Shown one piece after another: positions 1-7,208 of a stretch of 51,370 nucleotides of DNA. The stretch spans positions 267,318 through 318,687 of the forward strand of contig DNNO01000020.1 in assembly GCA_003497625.1 (NCBI GenBank). Reading direction: 5' to 3'. A program made the translations under genes and the position numbers. The notes below the pieces were generated by a model. The model did no database searches. It saw only the letters and a list, made by a program, of their open reading frames with translations, and was not told the origin of the DNA. Source of the DNA: Flavobacterium sp. (GTDB lineage: Bacteria > Bacteroidota > Bacteroidia > Flavobacteriales > Flavobacteriaceae). How positions within the stretch are numbered: the stretch's first letter is position 1; each line of letters opens with the position of its first letter.

Positions 1-1050
1 GTTATGTTTTAGTTGTTCAATGTAGATTTGATTGACGATTTTTTTATCGGTGTTTAATTCAGTTAATTTTTTTTCTAAATTTTCATACGCTTCTTTTTGT
101 TCAGATGTTTTTACTTTTTCAACATTAGTTGGGTTAAAATGCAAAGGAGCGTCGTTAAATTGAAAGAAAACAAACACCAAAACTCCAGTTAAAAGAATAA
201 AAAATTGCATTGGAACTTTCAATAATCCGTTCATGATTAATCCCATTTGGCTTTCTTTTACTGATTTTCCTGATAAGTAGCGACCTACTTGAGATTGATC
301 AGTTCCGAAGTAGGAAAGCATTAAGAAAAATCCACCTGTAATTCCGCTCCAAAAGGTGTAGCGTGTTTCTGGATTATAAGAAAAATCTAAAATATCCATT
401 TTTCCATTGGCTCCAGCAATGTGTAATACATTTGAAAAATCAACTTCTTGAGGTAAATTTGCTAAGATGTAGAAGAAAATGATGAACATACCACTCATAA
501 TCACAAACATTTGTTGCTTTTGAGTCACATTCACTGCTTTTGTTCCACCAGTAACGGTGTATACGATTACCAAAATTCCAATGATGATATTCAGCATATT
601 CAAATTCCAACCTAAAAGTGCTGACAAAATGATAGAAGGAGCATAAATTGTAATTCCAGTTCCTAAACCTCTTTGGATTAGGAATAAAATAGCAGCTAAA
701 GTTCGAGTTTGAATATTAAAACGTTGTTCTAAATATTCGTAAGCAGTATATACTTTTAATCGATGATAAATTGGAATAAAAGTATAGGCAATTACAATCA
801 TCGCTAATGGAAGACCAAAATAGAACTGTACAAAACCCATTCCGTCATGATAGGCTTGCCCGGGTGTAGATAAAAAAGTAATGGCACTTGCTTGTGTAGC
901 CATAACCGAAACCCCAACAGTAAACCAAGGAGTTTCGTTATTGTCTAATAAATAATCTTTTACGTTGGCGCTTCCTTTGGTTTTTAAAGCTCCATAAATT
1001 ACGATAAAAAATAGGGTAGTGGATAATACAATCCAATCTAAAACTTCCAT
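1..1050 (-). CDS. Sodium:solute symporter (SSS family), 3' end outside window
   Basis: Inner-membrane Na+-coupled transporter; the substrate cannot be told from sequence. The 350 visible codons start at ATG 1050 (MEVLDWIVLS) and run off the left edge, so perhaps 200 C-terminal residues are missing. Visible family traits are a run of hydrophobic helices, the early segment TPWFTVGVSVMATQASAIT and the helix containing GTDQSQVGRYLSGKS, both typical of SSS/SGLT-fold proteins. A charged, Lys/Glu-rich stretch (EKVKTSEQKEAYENLEKK) lies near the cut. The start follows the stop of a 34-aa ORF by one base and that ORF follows the PIG-L deacetylase by 7 bases, so the three are almost certainly co-transcribed. 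The pairing suggests uptake of a compound that the deacetylase releases or uses; this is inference. Confidence 0.9.
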   Translation of the reverse strand, partial: MEVLDWIVLSTTLFFIVIYGALKTKGSANVKDYLLDNNETPWFTVGVSVMATQASAITFLSTPGQAYHDGMGFVQFYFGLPLAMIVIAYTFIPIYHRLKVYTAYEYLEQRFNIQTRTLAAILFLIQRGLGTGITIYAPSIILSALLGWNLNMLNIIIGILVIVYTVTGGTKAVNVTQKQQMFVIMSGMFIIFFYILANLPQEVDFSNVLHIAGANGKMDILDFSYNPETRYTFWSGITGGFFLMLSYFGTDQSQVGRYLSGKSVKESQMGLIMNGLLKVPMQFFILLTGVLVFVFFQFNDAPLHFNPTNVEKVKTSEQKEAYENLEKKLTELNTDKKIVNQIYIEQLKHN

Positions 1051-1051
1051 A

Positions 1052-1156
1052 TTAGTTGTATATTTCCATTAGTAAATAGAAAATTAAAATGTATATAGCA
1101 TTTAGTATCAAAACGATGCTATAACTTTTTTTCCATTTGTGTTTTTGTTGTTCCAT
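1052..1156 (-). CDS. 34-aa single-helix membrane micro-ORF
   Basis: Unrecognised small ORF, ATG at 1156 and TAA at 1054-1052. It begins with a basic segment (MEQQKHKWKKSY) followed by about 19 hydrophobic residues (IVLILNAIYILIFYLLM), which fits one N-in transmembrane helix. It sits exactly between the PIG-L deacetylase (7-base gap) and the SSS transporter (1-base gap), leaving almost no room for anything else, so translational coupling is likely. It may be a small accessory subunit or stabiliser of the transporter. No homology is recalled; a chance ORF remains possible. Confidence 0.5.
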   Translation of the reverse strand: MEQQKHKWKKSYSIVLILNAIYILIFYLLMEIYN

Positions 1157-1163
1157 CACTATT

Positions 1164-3611
1164 TTATTTGTCTAAAGCAATCATGTTTGCTAATAATCGA
1201 TAAGCGCCACTAACGCCTTCTGGTAATTCTCTAAAGAAACTCAAACCTGTGTAAATGTAATTTCCTTTACCAAATTTAGCAATTACTAAACCACCCGTTT
1301 TTGAAGATTCGCCTTCATCATTGGAAGCTAAAATAGGAATAAATTCTGAACTCCATTTATTTGGATAATATAAACCTTGTTCTTGTACCCAACCAGTGAA
1401 ATCTTTTTCAGTAATTTTATTCGGTTGATTAAGAACTTTATGATTTGGTGCTAAGAAAGAAACTTTTGCATTTTCATCAGTAACTCTATCTCTTGATAAC
1501 TCTAAATTGTATGGTGCTATTTCTTTGGTAACCAAATTATTAGTAGTGTTATATTGAATAATTAAATTACCTCCGTTTTCTACATATTTAAACAGTGTTT
1601 TATTCTTATATTTTAATTCTTCAACCACATTAAAAGCTCTAATTCCTAAGATTACAGCATCAAATTGTTGCAGTTTTTCTGTAGAAATTTCGTTCGGATT
1701 AATCGTTGAAACTTTAAATCCAAGATTTTCTAAATTCTTGTTTACTTCATCGCCAGCACCCATAATGTAACCAATATTTTTGCCTTTAGTTTCAATATCT
1801 AATTTTACTAATTTAGATTCAGAAGGCACTAAAATGGTTTGCTTTGGAATATGTGGATATTGAATGGTAATTAATTTATCATCAAATGTTTGATTACCAA
1901 TTTGAGCTTTTGCACTCAATTTTGTAGCAATTTCGGGTTTGGTTGGATAAAGAGTGAATGTAAATTTTTTCTCTTCGTTTTTAGTGGTAATTTCAAACGG
2001 AATTTCTTTTGGATTTACTTTCCAATCAGTCGGAATATTTAATGATAAAATTCCTTTTGCATTGGCTTTATGTGCTTTTACTGAAACTGTAATTTCTTTG
2101 GCTTGTGTTCCATTGAAAATAATTACTTCAGGTTCAATTTTAGTCGTAACATCAGGCAAAACAGTAAACGGAACATAGGTTTCTCCGTCATCGGGATTAT
2201 TGAATTTATAGCAAATATTCTTTACAAATTCAATTGTTTTTCCTTCAATTTCAATGGTGAAAATGACAGGAAAATTAGATGAAATTTCAGGTAAAATTCG
2301 AATTGATTTATCCGAAACACGATACATTCCTTCAGTTTGTTTTTCTTTTAACCAAAACAAGTTGGAATAATCAACCGTTTCACCAATAACCACATTTTTT
2401 ATTTGGAAACTTGTTTTCTCGTTGTTTTTTAAAACAGCATTTTTTGTTTCAAGTGGAAGTTGTAATGCTTTTACAGAAATCAATTTTGCATTCGATTGAC
2501 TTCGGTTAATGACTTCAATATTAATGTTGAAATTACTATCTTTTGTTGTCGTTTCAGTATCGGCAACGGCTTCCATAAACAAACCACTACAAGCTTCAAT
2601 GATCTTAATGATTTGTTTTGATTTGATATCTTTCCAATGCGAATCTTCTAAATTTTGAATCAAATCATACGCTTTAATCAAATTCGGAATATGAACTGAC
2701 GGATTTCCAAAGTTGAAATTCTTTTCTATTTCGTATAGAATTTTTCCAATTTCATTGCCGCCTTTTACTCGATTCCAAGAAGTGTCGATTCCTTTAAAAA
2801 GATTGGTGTTGCTTGGTAAATCACCTTTTAAAAGTTCTAAATATTCGGTTTCGTCGCCACGACTTCCCAAAGTTCCAAAACCTTGGCATTTGTGCTGACT
2901 TCTACTCAAAGCGGCAATTTCGTTGTTGCTTTTTCCTTTTAACGGATAAAATACATTGGAATTAATGGCTAATAATTTTGATTTGTCGGCAGCATCAAAC
3001 GCTTCCTGACTTCCATAAAACCACCATGATGTGTTGAAAAAAATACGTTTTGGTTTATATTTTACTAAATCATATGCTTCTAAACTCAACATAGCCGAAG
3101 CCGTGTGATGTCCGTGCGTAGTTCCAGGCGTGTTGTGGCTAAAACGATTCACAATAATATCTGGACGAAACGTTTCAATGACTTGAATAACATCTTCCAT
3201 TACTTCGTTTTTGTTCCAAATGGCAAAAGTTTCATTTGGTTCTTTAGAAAATCCGAAATCATTTGCTCGTGTAAAAAACTGCTCGCCACCGTCAATTCTT
3301 CTAGCCGCTAATAATTCTTGCGTTCTTATGGCTCCCAATTTTTCTCGTAATTCGGTTCCAATTAAATTTTGTCCACCATCACCACGAGTTAACGATAAAT
3401 AAGCGGTTTGTGCGTGGTAATGATTGGAAAAATAGGTGATAAGTTTTGTGTTTTCATCATCAGGATGTGCGGCAACATACAGCACTTTTCCAAGGAAATT
3501 AAGCTTTTGAACTTGCTCATAAATTTCAACTGAATTCAGTTTTTGTGGCGCTTGAGCTGATGCTAATATTGAAATAAAAAATATAAATATTGAAGTAAAG
3601 CTTCTTTTCAT
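1164..3611 (-). CDS. PIG-L/LmbE family deacetylase, secreted, 815 aa
   Basis: Probable Zn-dependent N-deacetylase acting outside the cytoplasm. A signal peptide (MKRSFTSIFIFFISILASAQ) is followed by the PIG-L domain at about residues 40-250, with the metal-binding AHPDDE motif at 48-53 and a later HGHHTASAML segment supplying another ligand. The remainder, about 550 residues, is much longer than the usual 230-aa family members: it looks like beta-sandwich regions (roughly 350-600) and a C-terminal glutamine-amidotransferase-like region (about 605-810, VILGIRAFNVVEELKYKN). Substrate unknown; an N-acetylated sugar derivative is the family expectation. The start at 3611 is fixed by the signal peptide. 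First gene of an operon with a micro-ORF and a sodium symporter. A TATTTTTG box lies 17 bases upstream. Confidence 0.92.
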   Translation of the reverse strand: MKRSFTSIFIFFISILASAQAPQKLNSVEIYEQVQKLNFLGKVLYVAAHPDDENTKLITYFSNHYHAQTAYLSLTRGDGGQNLIGTELREKLGAIRTQELLAARRIDGGEQFFTRANDFGFSKEPNETFAIWNKNEVMEDVIQVIETFRPDIIVNRFSHNTPGTTHGHHTASAMLSLEAYDLVKYKPKRIFFNTSWWFYGSQEAFDAADKSKLLAINSNVFYPLKGKSNNEIAALSRSQHKCQGFGTLGSRGDETEYLELLKGDLPSNTNLFKGIDTSWNRVKGGNEIGKILYEIEKNFNFGNPSVHIPNLIKAYDLIQNLEDSHWKDIKSKQIIKIIEACSGLFMEAVADTETTTKDSNFNINIEVINRSQSNAKLISVKALQLPLETKNAVLKNNEKTSFQIKNVVIGETVDYSNLFWLKEKQTEGMYRVSDKSIRILPEISSNFPVIFTIEIEGKTIEFVKNICYKFNNPDDGETYVPFTVLPDVTTKIEPEVIIFNGTQAKEITVSVKAHKANAKGILSLNIPTDWKVNPKEIPFEITTKNEEKKFTFTLYPTKPEIATKLSAKAQIGNQTFDDKLITIQYPHIPKQTILVPSESKLVKLDIETKGKNIGYIMGAGDEVNKNLENLGFKVSTINPNEISTEKLQQFDAVILGIRAFNVVEELKYKNKTLFKYVENGGNLIIQYNTTNNLVTKEIAPYNLELSRDRVTDENAKVSFLAPNHKVLNQPNKITEKDFTGWVQEQGLYYPNKWSSEFIPILASNDEGESSKTGGLVIAKFGKGNYIYTGLSFFRELPEGVSGAYRLLANMIALDK

Positions 3612-3627
3612 TGCAATGGTTTTGTTT

Positions 3628-3635
3628 CAAAAATA
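3628..3635 (-). promoter_or_regulatory. Candidate -7 box for the PIG-L operon
   Basis: CAAAAATA on the plus strand reads TATTTTTG on the minus strand, matching the Bacteroidota TAnnTTTG box. The transcript would start about 10-15 bases before ATG 3611. No TTG is seen at the expected -33 distance. Confidence 0.35.
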
Positions 3636-3645
3636 AGGAAATAAA

Positions 3646-3674
3646 AAAAAGGAAGTTTTAATCGCTTCCTTTTT
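3646..3674 (-). terminator. Rho-independent terminator after the mscS-like gene
   Basis: A 10-bp stem (3646-3655 with 3665-3674, GGAAG/CTTCC core) and 9-base loop are followed by a run of eight T on the minus strand. It ends the 7.1-to-3.7 kb minus-strand operon just before the PIG-L promoter. Confidence 0.75.
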
Positions 3675-3695
3675 AACACTATTTTATAAGTTGAT

Positions 3696-4232
3696 TTAAT
3701 CAAAAAATTCTTTTTCTTCTGTTTCTTTATAGATTACCGAAATTCCTTTTTGCATTAGTAAATTATTAGGATAGGTAATTGTTTCTCCATCGCTAGTTTT
3801 CAATACTACATAAAAAGCTTTGATATCGTCAATTTCTCCTTCAATTGGAAAATCTTTGTCGTGAATTTTGATTCTATCTCCAATTTTAAACGGATATGAA
3901 AAGAAAATAATGATTCCAGCCGTAATGTTGCTCAGAATCGACCATTGCGCGAAGGAAGCCACACCTACAACTGCAAAAACAGACGATATAAATAATAAAA
4001 TTTGATCTTTTTTAACTCCCCAAATGATGGTTATAGAAATCAAGGCTAAAATGCCAAGTAATAAATTTATGTATTTGATAATCAGATTTGTACGATGTTC
4101 TAAAACTTCGTTTAATCGAGCAAAACGCTTAACAACTTTAGCAATACTAATTCGCAAAATAGTATAAACTAAAAGTACTATTAAGGTTGCAATTTCCTGA
4201 TGTAAATAAGGATTATCAATTAGTTTCAGCAT
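3696..4232 (-). CDS. Small MscS-like mechanosensitive channel protein, 178 aa
   Basis: Inner-membrane protein of the MscS family, which opens under membrane tension during hypo-osmotic shock. Three transmembrane helices are visible (about residues 10-30, 48-70, 78-115); the third carries the glycine/alanine-rich pore-type segment (FAVVGVASFAQWSILSNITAG) followed by the beta domain (FKIGDRIKI, then DGETITYPNNLLMQ). The protein stops soon after, so it lacks the large C-terminal alpha/beta cage of E. coli MscS (286 aa). Start ATG 4232 overlaps the end of the maf gene by 17 bases, suggesting coupled translation as the last gene of the operon. Gating properties cannot be inferred. Confidence 0.88.
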   Translation of the reverse strand: MLKLIDNPYLHQEIATLIVLLVYTILRISIAKVVKRFARLNEVLEHRTNLIIKYINLLLGILALISITIIWGVKKDQILLFISSVFAVVGVASFAQWSILSNITAGIIIFFSYPFKIGDRIKIHDKDFPIEGEIDDIKAFYVVLKTSDGETITYPNNLLMQKGISVIYKETEEKEFFD

Positions 4233-4809
4233 AATTCATTAATTTTTGAAATAACATTTCTGTTGGTAAACCCACTACATTCGTGTATGAACCTTCAATT
4301 TTTGAAATTCCGATTAACCCAATCCAATCTTGAATTCCGTAGCTTCCTGCTTTATCAAAAGGTTGGTAATTATCTAGATAATATTTAATTGCTTCATCCG
4401 ATAAATCAGCAAAAGTAACTTTGGTCACACAATGAAAAACATCAGTTTTATCAATCGATTTCAAGCAAACCGAAGTAATTACTTCATGAGTTTGATTGGA
4501 CAATTGTTGTAACATTTTAAACGCATCGTCATAATCTTTTGGTTTGCCCAATGCTTTTCCGTTTAACCAAACAATCGTATCACTAGTGACTAAAACATCG
4601 TTTTCATTTAATTCGTTTTCGAAAGCACTTGCTTTTAATTCGGCTAAGAAATTGGTAATTTCTTCCGCTTGTAAATGTTCGGGATAATTTTCTTCAATTT
4701 CTTTGAGGCGAATGGTATAATGTAAATCCATTTCCTTAAAAAACTGCTGTCTTCTTGGCGAACCCGAAGCTAGAATGATGTTGATTTTATTTAGTTTTTC
4801 TTTAAGCAT
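4216..4809 (-). CDS. maf: Maf family nucleoside triphosphate pyrophosphatase
   Basis: Cytoplasmic house-cleaning enzyme that hydrolyses non-canonical nucleoside triphosphates (dTTP/UTP or m7GTP subclass) to the monophosphate and pyrophosphate. Length (197 aa) is normal. The N-terminal signature ILASGSPRRQQFF at residues 11-23 and SDTIVWLNGKALGKPKD at about 75-91 are the Maf phosphate- and metal-binding motifs; GSYGIQDWIG near 150 matches the usual GxYxIQ region of the dTTP/UTP class. The gene overlaps the prenyltransferase upstream by 8 bases and the mechanosensitive channel downstream by 17. Confidence 0.95.
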   Translation of the reverse strand: MLKEKLNKINIILASGSPRRQQFFKEMDLHYTIRLKEIEENYPEHLQAEEITNFLAELKASAFENELNENDVLVTSDTIVWLNGKALGKPKDYDDAFKMLQQLSNQTHEVITSVCLKSIDKTDVFHCVTKVTFADLSDEAIKYYLDNYQPFDKAGSYGIQDWIGLIGISKIEGSYTNVVGLPTEMLFQKLMNYAETN

Positions 4810-5725
4810 TGGCTAATTTTAAATTGTAAACAATTACGGCAACTGATAAAATCCCGAAAAATAATATGATTTTCAAAACCAAACTTAAGTGATGAAATTC
4901 TTTCTTATTTGCAGCATTCATTAGTTTTACTCCAAAATAAATCAGTGGTCCAACGATTAGGACCATTGCATAATATACCACATAATCCAATTCAAATAAG
5001 TTTGAATTTACATAATATGCTAAAATACTAATTGAAATTATTGTTAAAACGCCAACAATTATTTTCGTTTTTTGAACTCCAATAGCGATAGGTAAGGAAT
5101 TAATTCCTGATTGATAATCGCCATCCATATCTTCCATATCCTTAACGATTTCACGAATCAAATTGATGATAAAAGCGAAAATGGCATAATGCATTAAAAT
5201 ATCAAAAGCTTCTTTCATTCGGAAACGATTATCAACATCTATTGCCGGTAAAATATCGAATAATCCAATGATAATGATACTTGTAGAAAGCATTAACGCC
5301 ACCACAACATTACCAAGAACAGGAATTTGTTTAAAACTTGTAGCATACATATAAAGTAACGTAGCGACCAAAATAAACATCGAAGCGAATGTAGGTTTGT
5401 AAATAACATTAGAAAGATAAAACCCAATTCCAACACCCACAATGGTTAAACCAATATACCAATTATAAGCCACTGTTTCCGTAATAGAAACACCAACCAC
5501 ACGATTTTGAGGTTTCGCAATTTCGTCGGTATCTTGATCCATAATATTATTGATGACATAACCACCAGCCGCAATACAAACAGTTGCAATCACTAATAAT
5601 ATGTAATTAAAATCGGTTAAAGCTAAATCTACGTATGATTGTTTTAAAAATAAATAGCGAAATACTAATTGCATGAAGGCTAGCATTAGTAAATTTTGGT
5701 ATCGAATTAGTTTTAAGTATTTCAT
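4802..5725 (-). CDS. UbiA family prenyltransferase, possibly geranylgeranylglycerol-phosphate geranylgeranyltransferase
   Basis: Integral membrane prenyltransferase that attaches a polyprenyl chain to an acceptor. About nine hydrophobic helices are seen in 307 aa. The two Asp-rich, Mg-prenyl-diphosphate motifs are NxxxDxxxD (NNIMDQDTDEIAKPQNR, near residues 59-75) and DMEDMDGD (near 196-203). Flavobacterial members with this profile are usually named after the archaeal ether-lipid enzyme (DGGGP synthase); a quinone-pathway role is the alternative. ATG 5725 (MKYLKLIRYQ) is chosen; the frame continues 12 codons upstream into low-complexity repeat DNA with no good reason to be coding. In operon with kdsC-like and DUF2520 genes upstream and maf downstream. 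Confidence 0.88.
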   Translation of the reverse strand: MKYLKLIRYQNLLMLAFMQLVFRYLFLKQSYVDLALTDFNYILLVIATVCIAAGGYVINNIMDQDTDEIAKPQNRVVGVSITETVAYNWYIGLTIVGVGIGFYLSNVIYKPTFASMFILVATLLYMYATSFKQIPVLGNVVVALMLSTSIIIIGLFDILPAIDVDNRFRMKEAFDILMHYAIFAFIINLIREIVKDMEDMDGDYQSGINSLPIAIGVQKTKIIVGVLTIISISILAYYVNSNLFELDYVVYYAMVLIVGPLIYFGVKLMNAANKKEFHHLSLVLKIILFFGILSVAVIVYNLKLANA

Positions 5726-5750
5726 GTTTTTTGTTGTTATAGTATTGTTA

Positions 5751-5780
5751 CACAAAGTCACACAATGTCAATCACAAAGT
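5751..5780. repeat. Degenerate 10-base tandem repeat
   Basis: Three decamer units, CACAAAGTCA, CACAATGTCA and ATCACAAAGT, lie between the kdsC-like stop and the prenyltransferase ATG, followed by a related TTCACTGAGT and a further CTTTGT at 5813. Looks like a non-coding intergenic repeat of the kind scattered in flavobacterial genomes. Confidence 0.55.
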
Positions 5781-5831
5781 TTCACTGAGTTTTTTTGCGT
5801 TCTTTGGAAAAGTCTTTGTACTTATTACGTT

Positions 5832-6359
5832 TTAATCAAACTTCGCATCAAAATGTTCCATCCATTTGCCTTGTACTTTCATCACTTGTTCGATGACATC
5901 ACGAACAGCACCTTTTCCGCCTTCAACGTGCGAAATATATTTGGATAAGCCTTTGATTTCTGGAACGGCGTTTTGTGGACATGTTGGTAATCCTACTAAT
6001 TTCATTACGTGATAATCCGGAATGTCATCTCCCATATATAACACGTTTTCTGGTTTGATATTGTAAATATCAGCAAATTCTTTGAAGGTTTCCACTTTAT
6101 TAGAAACACCAAGATGAATATCGGTAATACCTAAATTTCTCAAGCGAACTCGAACACCTTCATTGCTTCCGCCCGAAATAATACAAACAGTGTAGCCATT
6201 TTCTACAGCGGCTTTCATGGCATAACCATCTCTAATATTCATGTTGCGAAGCATTTCGCCTGTTGGGGTTACGTGAATAGTTCCGTCGGTTAGCACTCCA
6301 TCTACGTCGAAGATAAAAGTGGTGATTTCGTTCATGAGTTCTTTATAACTTTTTGACAT
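5832..6359 (-). CDS. kdsC: KdsC-like HAD phosphatase (Kdo-8-phosphate phosphatase)
   Basis: Cytoplasmic HAD-superfamily C0 phosphatase; family members convert 3-deoxy-D-manno-octulosonate 8-phosphate to Kdo for lipopolysaccharide core. At 175 aa it has the compact, cap-less KdsC length. The nucleophile motif is FDVDGVLTDG (D18 and D20), motif II is SGG near residue 60, motif III is the Lys near 84 and motif IV is GDDIPD near 110. Its ATG at 6359 overlaps the end of the DUF2520 gene by 17 bases. A related sugar-phosphate phosphatase is possible because the family is hard to subdivide by sequence alone. Confidence 0.9.
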   Translation of the reverse strand: MSKSYKELMNEITTFIFDVDGVLTDGTIHVTPTGEMLRNMNIRDGYAMKAAVENGYTVCIISGGSNEGVRVRLRNLGITDIHLGVSNKVETFKEFADIYNIKPENVLYMGDDIPDYHVMKLVGLPTCPQNAVPEIKGLSKYISHVEGGKGAVRDVIEQVMKVQGKWMEHFDAKFD

Positions 6360-7101
6360 GTTGTATCGATTGTGTAAGTAATTGATATAGTTCTTTATAT
6401 TTTGGATTTTCTAAGAAATCTAAATGTTTTTCAATGGTTTTGGTGTCGTTTCGTAATGCCGGACCCGTTTGTGCTTCATTTGGCGAAAGTTCCATAATTT
6501 TGTGGGCGGTTTCCTGAATTAACGGGTGTAACACTTCAAACGGAACGTTGTTTTCTTGGCAAATTTCATTCCCAATTTGGTACAAATGGTTCACAAAATT
6601 ACAAACAAAAACAGCCGCTACGTGCAAATTTTTGCGTTGTTCAGAATTGATTCTAACTACTTTTTGGGAAATACAATTGCCTACTTTTTCTAAAAGTTGG
6701 TAATCGGCTTCATTTTCAGCTTCTAAACAAATAGGAATAGAAGCGAAGTCGATTTCTTTTCCTTTGGTAAAGGTTTGAAGCGGATAAAAAACGCCTTTTC
6801 GATTCTTATCATTCAAAATCGAAAGTTCCGACGAGCCCGAAGTATGCACTACCAAACGATTTTCGAAAGGCAACTGCGATGAAACTTCCGCAATAGCGTT
6901 ATCTGAAACCGAAATAATGTACAAATCAGCCTCAGTAATTTTTTGATAATCAGAAGTAATTTTGGTTGAAGGAAGTAAATGCAATAAATGAATTGGATTA
7001 CGAGCAAACGCTTGCACCAAATCGACATTTTTATCCTGTAACAACACCTGAATTAAGTGTTGGGCTACATTTCCTGAACCGATGAGTACGACTTTTATCA
7101 T
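6343..7101 (-). CDS. Rossmann-fold DUF2520 protein
   Basis: Protein of 252 aa with an N-terminal NAD(P)-binding Rossmann fold (VVLIGSGNVAQHL, residues 4-16; acidic and SDNA segments after it) and a C-terminal all-helical DUF2520 domain (about 125-245, with HVAAVFVCNFVNHLY). The layout resembles pyrroline-5-carboxylate reductase or 6-phosphogluconate dehydrogenase-type oxidoreductases, but its substrate is not known. It is the first gene of the five-gene minus-strand operon that continues with the KdsC-like phosphatase, prenyltransferase, Maf and MscS-like genes. I see no clear promoter box in the 59 bases before ATG 7101. Confidence 0.88.
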   Translation of the reverse strand: MIKVVLIGSGNVAQHLIQVLLQDKNVDLVQAFARNPIHLLHLLPSTKITSDYQKITEADLYIISVSDNAIAEVSSQLPFENRLVVHTSGSSELSILNDKNRKGVFYPLQTFTKGKEIDFASIPICLEAENEADYQLLEKVGNCISQKVVRINSEQRKNLHVAAVFVCNFVNHLYQIGNEICQENNVPFEVLHPLIQETAHKIMELSPNEAQTGPALRNDTKTIEKHLDFLENPKYKELYQLLTQSIQHVKKL

Positions 7102-7160
7102 GTGGTAAAAATAGTGAATTTTGAGGAAATTTTGTAATGAAAATTTGATAAGATTAATGT

Positions 7161-7189
7161 TTGGTATTTAAGTATTTATCATATTTTTG
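7161..7189 (+). promoter_or_regulatory. Bacteroidota promoter for the LRR/T9SS gene
   Basis: TTG at 7161-7163 and TATTTTTG at 7182-7189, spaced by 18 bases, match the -33/-7 consensus. The box lies about 20 bases before ATG 7209 and argues against any start upstream of it. Confidence 0.7.
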
Positions 7190-7208
7190 CTGCATTAATT
7201 TCTTACAA

